Shown here: one piece after another, positions 1-7,375 of the stretch
Layout: each line of letters opens with the position of its first letter
Position numbering within the stretch: position 1 is the stretch's first letter
Assembly: GCA_050012775.1 (NCBI GenBank)
Contig: JBEKGN010000024.1
Coordinates: forward strand, 13,996-77,995
Direction of reading: 5' to 3'
DNA from: Roseiarcus sp050012775
GTDB lineage: Bacteria; Pseudomonadota; Alphaproteobacteria; Rhizobiales; Beijerinckiaceae
Length of the DNA: 64,000 bases
Notes under the pieces: model-generated
What the model was told of the DNA's origin: nothing
Database searches by the model: none
The model's input: the letters and a program-made list of their open reading frames with translations, nothing else
Program-made: the position numbers and the translations under genes

Positions 1-135
1 CATTTCGCGCCAGTATCCGGGCTTGAGCAGGCCGGTCACTTCCTCGTCCAGCGCGATCACGCCCGGCACGTCCGTCACCGTGGCGGGCCGGATGGAGATA
101 GGCTCGTTGCGGCCCGGCCGGTGGGTCTTCGTCAT
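1..135 (-). CDS. GNAT-family N-acetyltransferase, N-terminal part (cut by window edge)
   Basis: The reverse strand is open for 45 codons from an ATG at 133-135 to the left edge. The translation contains ISIRPATVTDVPGVIALDEE, typical of the first beta strand and helix 1 of GNAT acetyltransferases. It resembles the start of both halves of the tandem GNAT at 6346-7341 (pattern R..t..Dl..v...D..isG), so it is probably a paralogue. It is transcribed divergently from the aryl-CoA ligase across about 200 bases in which I see no clear promoter. The acetyl-CoA binding part lies outside the window, so the substrate is unknown. Confidence 0.6.
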   Translation of the reverse strand, partial: MTKTHRPGRNEPISIRPATVTDVPGVIALDEEVTGLLKPGYWREM

Positions 136-340
136 CCGTCGCACCATTCCAATTCCAGCGCCGGTTTCCGTTGGGACCCGGCCCGACGGCGCTGCGCCGT
201 TCGCGCCGTGCGCGGCGAGAGCAGAGTTCGCCGCCGCATCTGGCGGCTTCGACATCCTTATCCGGCATTAGAGCACCATTTTGCCCCGATGCCCAGACCA
301 TCGCATCGCGGGCGTCGCGCCGCGCGAACAGGGGAAAGTG

Positions 341-1957
341 ATGCAGGATAACTCGGTCGCCGTCGAGCCGGGACCGGCCGGCAGCCGCCTGCGCTTCGCA
401 CCCCGCTTCAACGTCGCCGCGGCCTTTATCGATCGTCACCTGGCCGAAGGCCGCGGCGCGAAAATCGTCATCCGCACCGCCGCGGAGGAGGTGAGCTACG
501 CCGCGCTGGCCGAACGCGTCGCGAGATGCGGCAATGCGCTGCTCGGCCTCGGCATACCGCGCGGGGGCCGGCTCCTGATGGTGGTGCTCGACGGGCCGGC
601 GTTCTTCTATCTGTTCTGGGGCGCGATCAAGGCCGGGATCGTCCCGGCGCCGCTCAACACCCTGCTGCGCGCTGCCGACTACGCCTACCTGATCGAGGAT
701 TCGGCGTGTGCGGGCATTGCCTTCTCGCCCGAACTGGCGGCCGAGATCGAGCCCGCGCTCGACCAGGCGCGCCATCGCCCGCCTGTCGCGCTCCGCACCG
801 CGGGCGAAGGGCTTGCGTTGCCGGCGGTCATGGGCGAGGCGGCTTCTGTGCTCGAACCGGCGGCGGCGAAATCCGAGGACGATTGCTACTGGCTCTATTC
901 CTCCGGCTCGACCGGCCGGCCGAAGGGCGCCGTGCATTCGCACCGCACCCTGGCGCTGACCAGCCAGCATTACGCCGTGGAAACGCTTGGCGCCGTGGCC
1001 GATGACGTGTTCTTCTCGGCGGCCAAGCTGTTCTTCTCCTACGGCCTGGGCAACGCGATGAGCTTCCCGCTGTGGACCGGCGGCACGTCGGTGCTGACGC
1101 CGGACCGGCCGACGGCGGAAAGCGCCTTCGCCGCCATTGAACGCTTCCGCCCGACCTTGTTCTTCGGCGTGCCGACCCTCTTTGCCCGCCAGATCGCCGA
1201 ACTGCCGCAGCGGCGCCCGGATCTTTCCTCGGTGCGCTGCTGCGTGTCGGCCGGCGAGGCGCTGCCGGCGCATATTCTCGAAACCTGGCGCCAGCTCACC
1301 GGGATCGAAATCCTCGACGGCATCGGCTCGACCGAGGCGGGCCACGTGTACATCGCGAATCGCCCGGGCGACGTGACGCCGGGCACGAGCGGCCGGCCCG
1401 TGTCGGGCTATGAACTGAAGGTGGTCGACGACGAAGGCGCCGAACTGCCGCGGGGCGCGCCGGGACGCCTGTTGCTGCGCGGCGAATCGATCGCCAAATA
1501 CTACTGGCGCAATCCGAAGCCGACAGTGGTCGATGGCTGGTTCGACACCGGCGACATCTATCGTGTCAACGCGGACGGCACCTACTCCTACAGCGGCCGC
1601 GGTGGCGACATGCTGAAAGTGGGCGGCATCTGGTGTTCGCCGATCGAGATCGAGGCGGCGCTGATCGAGCATCCGGAGGTGCTGGAAGCGGCGGTGGTCG
1701 GCCGCGAGGACGCGGACGGGCTGGTCAAGCCCGAGGCATGGATCGTGCGTAAGCGGTCGGAGCGCGAAATTCCCAATGGGATCGAGGCGGATCTGGTGCG
1801 CCACTGCAAGGCGCGGCTTGCTCCCTACAAGTACCCGCGCTGGGTGCGCTTCGTGCCGGAACTGCCGAAAACCGCGACGGGCAAAATCCAGCGGTTCGTC
1901 CTGCGCCAGCGGCTCGTGGCGGCGTCAGGCGCCGAGCAGCCGCTGGCGCCCGGTTGA
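341..1957 (+). CDS. hbaA: Aryl-CoA ligase, probably 4-hydroxybenzoate-CoA ligase
   Basis: This 538-residue enzyme is a member of the benzoate-CoA ligase branch of the adenylate-forming superfamily. It activates an aromatic acid with ATP and CoA to aryl-CoA, AMP and pyrophosphate in the cytoplasm. Visible motifs are the P-loop YSSGSTGRPKG, the GIGSTEAG block, the hinge region with DTGDIY and the C-terminal KTATGKIQRF bearing the catalytic lysine. The ATG at 341 is preferred over one 60 bases upstream because family members begin near here. The immediate downstream genes encode 4-hydroxybenzoyl-CoA reductase, which points to 4-hydroxybenzoate as substrate; benzoate itself is possible. A second ligase of the family lies at 22634-24178. 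Confidence 0.85.
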   Translation: MQDNSVAVEPGPAGSRLRFAPRFNVAAAFIDRHLAEGRGAKIVIRTAAEEVSYAALAERVARCGNALLGLGIPRGGRLLMVVLDGPAFFYLFWGAIKAGIVPAPLNTLLRAADYAYLIEDSACAGIAFSPELAAEIEPALDQARHRPPVALRTAGEGLALPAVMGEAASVLEPAAAKSEDDCYWLYSSGSTGRPKGAVHSHRTLALTSQHYAVETLGAVADDVFFSAAKLFFSYGLGNAMSFPLWTGGTSVLTPDRPTAESAFAAIERFRPTLFFGVPTLFARQIAELPQRRPDLSSVRCCVSAGEALPAHILETWRQLTGIEILDGIGSTEAGHVYIANRPGDVTPGTSGRPVSGYELKVVDDEGAELPRGAPGRLLLRGESIAKYYWRNPKPTVVDGWFDTGDIYRVNADGTYSYSGRGGDMLKVGGIWCSPIEIEAALIEHPEVLEAAVVGREDADGLVKPEAWIVRKRSEREIPNGIEADLVRHCKARLAPYKYPRWVRFVPELPKTATGKIQRFVLRQRLVAASGAEQPLAPG

Positions 1958-1983
1958 TATGGAAATCCTGTGGGAGGCGGCTG

Positions 1984-2454
1984 ATGAAATCGATACTGAC
2001 CCTGACCGTAAACGGCCGTGCGCGCGAGGAAATGGCGCCCGACGGCATGCTGCTGCTGGACTTCCTTCGCGAGAAGCTGGGGCTGACCGGCTCCAAGCAG
2101 GGCTGCGACGGCGGCGAATGCGGCGCCTGCACCGTGCTGGTGGACGACCAGCCGCGCCTGGCCTGCTCCACTCTGGCGGTGCAAATGCAGGGCCGGCGGG
2201 TCGAGACCATCGAGGGCCTGGCGAAGGGCGGCCATATGAGCCGGCTGCAACAGCAGTTCCACGAGAAGCTGGGCGCCCAATGCGGCTTCTGCACCCCGGG
2301 CATGATCATGGCGGCCGAGGCGCTGTTGCGCCGCGATCCCGATCCCAGCCGCGATGCAATCAAGGCGGCGCTGGCCGGCAATCTGTGCCGTTGCACCGGC
2401 TACGTGAAGATCATCGAATCGGTCGAGGCGGCGGCTCACGAGGCGGCGCGATGA
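1984..2454 (+). CDS. hcrC: 4-hydroxybenzoyl-CoA reductase, small [2Fe-2S] subunit
   Basis: The product is 156 residues, the usual size for the gamma subunit of 4-hydroxybenzoyl-CoA reductase, a xanthine oxidase-family enzyme that removes the phenolic hydroxyl to give benzoyl-CoA using reduced ferredoxin. All eight cluster cysteines are present: C41, C46, C49 and C61 for the plant-type cluster, and C100, C103, C135 and C137 for the second cluster. The ATG at 1984 is ten codons inside the longest frame and follows a GGGAGG ribosome site. The stop overlaps the next start (ATGA at 2451), so the subunits are translationally coupled. HbaB is the name used in Rhodopseudomonas. Confidence 0.92.
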   Translation: MKSILTLTVNGRAREEMAPDGMLLLDFLREKLGLTGSKQGCDGGECGACTVLVDDQPRLACSTLAVQMQGRRVETIEGLAKGGHMSRLQQQFHEKLGAQCGFCTPGMIMAAEALLRRDPDPSRDAIKAALAGNLCRCTGYVKIIESVEAAAHEAAR

Positions 2455-4769
2455 GCATCCACATGCTGAAGAAAAAGGGCATCGGTTCGGTGGGCGTACG
2501 CACGCCCCTGATCGACGGCGTCGAAAAAGTCACCGGCAAGGCTAAATATACCGCCGATCTGCCCGCGCCCGGGGCGCTGTGCGGCCGGTTGCTGCGCTCG
2601 CCGCTGCCGCATGCCCGCATCCTGTCGATCGACACCTCGCTCGCCGAGGCCCTGGAGGGCGTGGCCGCGGTGTGCACCGGCGCCGACTGCAAGACGCCGT
2701 TCGGCGTGCTGCCGATCTCCGAGAACGAATTTCCGTTGGCCCGCGAAAAGGTGCGTTATCGCGGCGACCCGGTGGCGGCCGTGGCGGCGATCGACGAGGC
2801 CACCGCCGCCAAGGCCGTCAAGCTGATCCGTGTCGAATATGAAAAACTGCCGGCCTATTTCGAGGCCCGCAAGGCGATGGCGCCCGGCGCCGAAACCATC
2901 CACGCGGAAAAGCCCAACAACATTCTGCGCGAGGTCCATAACGAGTTCGGCGACGCCGCGGCCGGATTCCAGGCGGCCGATCTGGTGCGGGAGAAAACCT
3001 ATCATTTCGCCGAGGTCAACCACGCCCATATCGAGCCCAACGCCACCCTCGCCGAATACGATCCCGAACGCCGCCACCTGACCCTCCACACCACCACCCA
3101 GGTTCCCTATTACGTCCTCCTCAATGTGGCGAAATGCCTGGAAATCGAGGAGGCGCATGTCCGGGTGGTCAAGCCCTTCGTGGGCGGCGGCTTCGGGGCG
3201 CGCACCGAGTGCCTGCACTTCGAGATCATCGCCGCTCTGCTGGCCCGCAAGGCCGGCGGCGCGGTGCGGTTGCTGCAGACCCGGGAAGAAACCTTCCTCG
3301 CCCATCGCGGCCGCCCCGAGACCGACGTGACGATCAAGCTGGGCATGACCAAGGACGGCAAGCTGACCGCCTGCCACCTTCAGGCCACGCAGCGCGGCGG
3401 CGCCTATGCGAGCTACGGCATCATCAGCATCCTCTACACGGGCGCGCTCCTGCACGGGATCTACGACCTCCCGGCGATCAAGCACGACGGCTGGCGAGTC
3501 TACACCAATACCCCGCCCTGCGGCGCCCAGCGCGGCCACGGCACCGTCGATGCGCGCGCCGCGTTCGAGGCGCTGATGAACGAGATGGCGGCCGAACTCG
3601 GCCTCGATCCCTTCGCCGTTCGCCGGATCAACCTGCTGCGCACAATCCCTCACATTACCGCCTATGCGCAGAGGGTGATGAGTTACGGGCTGCCCGAGTG
3701 CCTGGACAAGGTGATGAGGGCCTCGGGCTGGGCCGAACGACGCGGCAAGATGCCAAAGGGTCGCGGCCTCGGCCTAGCCTGCTCGCACTTCGTTTCCGGC
3801 ACCACGACGCCCAAGCACTGGACAGGCGAGCCGCACGCCACCGTCAACCTCAGGGTGGATTTCGACGGCGGCCTCACCGTGCTGACCGGCGCCGCCGATA
3901 TCGGCCAGGGTTCCAGCACGATGGCGGCGCAGATGGTGGCCGAGGTGCTGGGGGTGGACTGGAACCGCCTCCGGGTGATTTCCGCCGATAGCGCGCTTAC
4001 CCCCAAGGACAACGGTTCCTATTCCTCGCGGGTGACCTTCATGGTTGGCAACGCCGCTGTCGAGGCCGCCACCGAACTGAAGCGCATCCTGGTTGCGGCG
4101 GCGGCCAAGAAGCTGGACGCCAACCCCGAGAACGTCGAATGCGAGGGCGAAATCTTTCGGGTCGCGGGCCAGGACCCCGGCCTGCCGTTCTCCGAGGTGG
4201 TCAAGGCGGCGCTGATCGACACCGGCCCGATCACCGTCAAGGGCACCTTCACCAGCCCGCCGGAATTCATGGGCGACAAGGCGGTCAGGGGCAGCGCCAT
4301 CGGCGCCACCATGGGCTTCTGCTACGCCGCCCAGGTGGTCGAATGCTCGGTCGACGAAGTCACGGGCAAAGTCACCGCCCATAAGGTGTGGGTGGCGGTG
4401 GATGTCGGGCGCGCCATCAATCCGCTAGCGGTGGAAGGTCAGATCCAAGGCGGCGTGTGGATGGGCATGGGCCAGGCGATGTCGGAGGAAACCCGCTTCG
4501 ACCAGGGCCGCATGATGCACGCCAACATGCTGGACTATCGCGTGCCGACGATGGCGGAAAGCCCGGACATCGAGGTGTTCATCGTCGAGAGCATCGACCC
4601 GAACGGCCCATTCGGCGCCAAGGAGGCCAGCGAAGGCATGCTGGCCGGCTTCCTGCCGGCGGTGATGGATGCGGTCCACGAGGCGGCGGGCGTTCGCCCC
4701 GACGCCCTGCCGCTGACTCCCGACCGCATCGCCGAGTTGCTGGACGCCAGGGAAGGAGTCCAGTCATGA
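2451..4769 (+). CDS. hcrA: 4-hydroxybenzoyl-CoA reductase, molybdopterin subunit
   Basis: This is the large (alpha) subunit, 772 residues, carrying the molybdenum cofactor and the active site for reductive dehydroxylation of 4-hydroxybenzoyl-CoA. It shows the N-terminal aldehyde oxidase/xanthine dehydrogenase a/b hammerhead domain (about residues 20-130) and the Mo-binding domain with VGGGFGAR and, near the C terminus, GAKEASEG containing the conserved active-site glutamate of the xanthine oxidase family. It overlaps hcrC upstream and hcrB downstream by four bases each. Molybdopterin synthase genes (moaD, moaE) lie elsewhere in this window at 37.5-38.2 kb. A nicotinate- or CO dehydrogenase-type hydroxylase is the alternative, but the features of the beta subunit argue against it. 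Confidence 0.92.
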   Translation: MSIHMLKKKGIGSVGVRTPLIDGVEKVTGKAKYTADLPAPGALCGRLLRSPLPHARILSIDTSLAEALEGVAAVCTGADCKTPFGVLPISENEFPLAREKVRYRGDPVAAVAAIDEATAAKAVKLIRVEYEKLPAYFEARKAMAPGAETIHAEKPNNILREVHNEFGDAAAGFQAADLVREKTYHFAEVNHAHIEPNATLAEYDPERRHLTLHTTTQVPYYVLLNVAKCLEIEEAHVRVVKPFVGGGFGARTECLHFEIIAALLARKAGGAVRLLQTREETFLAHRGRPETDVTIKLGMTKDGKLTACHLQATQRGGAYASYGIISILYTGALLHGIYDLPAIKHDGWRVYTNTPPCGAQRGHGTVDARAAFEALMNEMAAELGLDPFAVRRINLLRTIPHITAYAQRVMSYGLPECLDKVMRASGWAERRGKMPKGRGLGLACSHFVSGTTTPKHWTGEPHATVNLRVDFDGGLTVLTGAADIGQGSSTMAAQMVAEVLGVDWNRLRVISADSALTPKDNGSYSSRVTFMVGNAAVEAATELKRILVAAAAKKLDANPENVECEGEIFRVAGQDPGLPFSEVVKAALIDTGPITVKGTFTSPPEFMGDKAVRGSAIGATMGFCYAAQVVECSVDEVTGKVTAHKVWVAVDVGRAINPLAVEGQIQGGVWMGMGQAMSEETRFDQGRMMHANMLDYRVPTMAESPDIEVFIVESIDPNGPFGAKEASEGMLAGFLPAVMDAVHEAAGVRPDALPLTPDRIAELLDAREGVQS

Positions 4770-5740
4770 ACCTGATGCCGGATTTCCGCTGTCACCGTCC
4801 GGCCACCCTCGAGGAGGCGGTGCGGCTCAAGGCCGCCTCGGCGGGGACGCGCTTCGTCGCCGGCGGCACCGATCTGCTGGTCAATCTGCGCCGCGGCCTG
4901 GACGAGCCGTCCGACCTGATCGACCTGACCGCCGTCGCCGATCTGGCCGCCATCCGCCGCGAAGGGGACTCGCTGTGGTTGGGCGCGGGAGCGGTTCTGG
5001 CCGATCTCGCCCGCCATCCCGAAGTCCTCGCCTTCTATCCGGCCGTCGCCGAGGCGGCGCTGGCGGTGGCCGGCCCCACCCACCGCGCGGCGGCGACTCT
5101 GGGCGGCAATCTTTGCCAGGACACCCGCTGCATCTTCTACAACCAGAGCGAATGGTGGCGCGAGGCCAACGATTATTGTCTGAAGCACAAGGGCGATAAA
5201 TGCCACGTCGTGCCCAAGAGCGACCGCTGCTACGCCACCTATCACGGCGACATCGCGCCGGTGCTGATGGTGCTGGACGCCGAGGCGGTGGTGGCTGGGC
5301 CGGACGGCGTCCGCCGCGTAAAAATGACCGAGTTCTACCGCGAGGACGGCGGCGCCCATTTGACTCTCGCCGCGGGCGAAGCGCTGGCGGCGGTGGCGCT
5401 GCCGCCGCAGGGCGGCCGGCGCGCCGCCTATGCCAAGGCGCGCATCCGCGACGCCATCGACTTTCCCCTGGCCGGGGTGGCGGTGGCGCTCAAGCGCGAC
5501 GGCGACGTTATCGGCGAGCTCAAGGTGGCGATCACCGGCACCAATTCGGCGCCGCTGGCCATCTCCACCGACGAGCTGACCGGGCGGGCGTGGGACGGCG
5601 CCGCCGCCGCCATCCTCGCCAAGAACCTGCGCAAGAAGGCCAACGTGCTGCGCACCACGGTGATTGGGGCGATTTACCGCCGGCGGGCGATGCAGGGTCT
5701 GGCCCGGCGGCTGGTGGATACGTTGTGGGATCGGGGATGA
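4766..5740 (+). CDS. hcrB: 4-hydroxybenzoyl-CoA reductase, FAD/[4Fe-4S] subunit
   Basis: This 324-residue flavin subunit has the FAD-binding signatures VAGGTDLL and TLGGNLC. What separates this family from other xanthine oxidase-type enzymes is an insertion binding an extra [4Fe-4S] cluster. Here the insertion is present with four cysteines at C122, C138, C146 and C155, the same numbering I recall for the Thauera aromatica protein. The extra cluster allows electrons from low-potential ferredoxin to run towards the molybdenum site. The start ATG overlaps the hcrA stop. This subunit is the strongest single evidence that the operon encodes a reductive 4-hydroxybenzoyl-CoA enzyme. Confidence 0.95.
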   Translation: MNLMPDFRCHRPATLEEAVRLKAASAGTRFVAGGTDLLVNLRRGLDEPSDLIDLTAVADLAAIRREGDSLWLGAGAVLADLARHPEVLAFYPAVAEAALAVAGPTHRAAATLGGNLCQDTRCIFYNQSEWWREANDYCLKHKGDKCHVVPKSDRCYATYHGDIAPVLMVLDAEAVVAGPDGVRRVKMTEFYREDGGAHLTLAAGEALAAVALPPQGGRRAAYAKARIRDAIDFPLAGVAVALKRDGDVIGELKVAITGTNSAPLAISTDELTGRAWDGAAAAILAKNLRKKANVLRTTVIGAIYRRRAMQGLARRLVDTLWDRG

Positions 5741-5813
5741 CGGCGCGTCTGGCTGGCGCGCCGGCCGAGGCCGCGGCACGACGGCGATATGAAGCGAAAG
5801 GCTGACAATTCCC

Positions 5814-6311
5814 ATGCAAACCCACATCGCCCGTTCGTTGCACGACGAACATATGGCCACCTTGGCGCTGCTCGCGCGGCTGGAGGCGCTCCTCGGCCGG
5901 CACGGCCCTGCCATGGCGCCCGATGCCGCGGCGGCGCCAGTGGCGGCGCTTCTGCGCGAGTTGGCGCGCGCCGTGGCGTTGGAACTCGGGCCGCATTTCA
6001 CCTTCGAGGAATCCCACCTGTTTCCGCTCCTGGCCGATTCCGGGGCGCAGGAGATGGCGGCGCTGCTGACGGAGGAGCACGCCCAACTGCTGCCGTGCGC
6101 GCAACGGCTCGCCGAACTCGCGCGGCAGGGACAGGCGCAGGGCTTCGGCGCCGCGCGCTGGGCGGAGTTCCATGCCCTCGGAGCGGCGCTCGCCGGGGCG
6201 CTCGCCGCGCATGTGGAGAAGGAAGAGATGGGCCTGCTGCCGGCGCTCGAAGCGCTGCTCGATGCCGAGACGGACGGCAGATTCGCGATGGAATACGCGG
6301 CGTTGCGCTGA
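5814..6311 (+). CDS. Hemerythrin-like (HHE) domain protein
   Basis: A 165-residue all-helical protein with the spaced metal ligands of hemerythrin-type four-helix bundles: H10/H13 in LHDEH, H61 and E65/E66 in HFTFEESH, H89 in EEHAQ, H120, and H133 with E137 in HVEKEE. Such proteins bind a di-iron centre and sense, carry or scavenge oxygen, or take part in nitric oxide and iron-centre handling. It lies 73 bases after hcrB on the same strand, so it is probably co-transcribed. A protective role for the oxygen-sensitive reductase is an inference from position only. A GGAG-like ribosome site is weak. Confidence 0.75.
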   Translation: MQTHIARSLHDEHMATLALLARLEALLGRHGPAMAPDAAAAPVAALLRELARAVALELGPHFTFEESHLFPLLADSGAQEMAALLTEEHAQLLPCAQRLAELARQGQAQGFGAARWAEFHALGAALAGALAAHVEKEEMGLLPALEALLDAETDGRFAMEYAALR

Positions 6312-6345
6312 ACGCAATATGCCGCCGACAGGAAGGGGACGTGAG

Positions 6346-7341
6346 ATGACCGACAACCCAACCGCGGGCGATACCGCGGCCGCCCAGGCGAACTTGGCGC
6401 ATATCCGTTCGCTCGAACGCAACGACCTCGATGCCGTCGTCGCGGTCGATCAGAATCTGTCGGGGCGCAGCCGGCGCGGCTTTTTCACCCGCCGGCTCGA
6501 TCACGCAACGCGCGATCCGGCCGCCTTCGTCGGGCTCGCCGCCGAGCGCGACGGCCGCTTCGCCGGTTTCGTCTTCGCACGCATCGAGGAAGGGGAGTTT
6601 GGCGCCGCCACGCGGGAGGCCTCGCTCGACGCGATCGGCGTCGATCTCGCGCTCGCCGGCAGGCACGGCGTGGGCCGCGCGCTGCTCGACCGCCTGGCTG
6701 CGGAGTTACGCGCCCGTGGGATCGACGAGCTCGCGACCCAGGTCGATTGGACGGACCACCGACTGATCGGCTTCTTCTCCGGCGCCGGCTTCGTCCTGGC
6801 GCCGCGCGTCGTGCTGGAGCGCGGAGCGGGCGACCCGGTGCCGGGGGGCGATGCGCAGGAGGAGCCGGCGGAGGACCAGACGTTCAAGTCGCCGCCGCCC
6901 GACCCCTTGCGGGTGCGCTCGATGGCGCGTGAGGATCTGCCGGCGCTCGTGGCGATCGACCGGCGCATCACGGGGCGGGACCGCCCCGCCTATTACGCCC
7001 GCAAGCTGGAAGAGGTCTTCAGCGAATCCGGGGTGCGGATGTCGCTGGTGGCCGAGATCGACCAACATCCGGCCGGCTTCATCATGGCGCGGGTGGATTT
7101 TGGCGAGTTCGGGCACACCGAGCCCGAAGCGGTGATGGACACGATCGGCGTCGATCCGCGGCACGAGCACGAAGGGGTGGCGACGGCGCTGCTGTCGCAG
7201 CTCACGGCCAACCTCGGGGCGCTGCGCGCCGAATCGCTACGGACCGAGGTGAGCTGGAACAGGTTCGACCTATTGAGCTTCCTCGATCGGACGGGGTTCC
7301 GTCCGCACCGTCGGCTCGCCCTGCGGCTCAGCCTGAACTGA
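6346..7341 (+). CDS. Tandem GNAT acetyltransferase
   Basis: The 331-residue product consists of two GNAT-type halves, about residues 12-165 and 185-331, that resemble each other (IRSLERNDL...DQNLSG and VRSMAREDL...DRRITG). Each half has the acyl-CoA binding region in the form DAIGVDLALAGRHGVGRALL and DTIGVDPRHEHEGVATALL. The start ATG at 6346 follows a GGAAGGGGA ribosome site. The gene sits between hemerythrin and an ADP-forming acyl-CoA synthetase in the 4-hydroxybenzoate cluster. GNAT enzymes acetylate and silence aryl-CoA ligases in Rhodopseudomonas palustris, so the ligase at 341-1957 is a reasonable but unproven target. A related truncated GNAT is at 1-135. Confidence 0.8.
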   Translation: MTDNPTAGDTAAAQANLAHIRSLERNDLDAVVAVDQNLSGRSRRGFFTRRLDHATRDPAAFVGLAAERDGRFAGFVFARIEEGEFGAATREASLDAIGVDLALAGRHGVGRALLDRLAAELRARGIDELATQVDWTDHRLIGFFSGAGFVLAPRVVLERGAGDPVPGGDAQEEPAEDQTFKSPPPDPLRVRSMAREDLPALVAIDRRITGRDRPAYYARKLEEVFSESGVRMSLVAEIDQHPAGFIMARVDFGEFGHTEPEAVMDTIGVDPRHEHEGVATALLSQLTANLGALRAESLRTEVSWNRFDLLSFLDRTGFRPHRRLALRLSLN

Positions 7342-7375
7342 GATTGGCGGACACAACAATCAGGAGGGAAACGTC

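Noticed and set aside
136..340. FNR/HbaR-type TTGAT-N4-ATCAA site before the aryl-CoA ligase
   Set aside because: I looked for it because HbaR controls this gene in Rhodopseudomonas, but no convincing match is visible.
1776..2450. N-terminal extension of the molybdopterin subunit in the 997-codon frame
   Set aside because: The first 225 codons run over the ligase end and hcrC in another frame; the ATG at 2451 overlapping the hcrC stop gives the family length.
4535..6361. 608-codon minus-strand frame across hcrB and hemerythrin
   Set aside because: No domain is recognisable and it opposes two well-supported genes.
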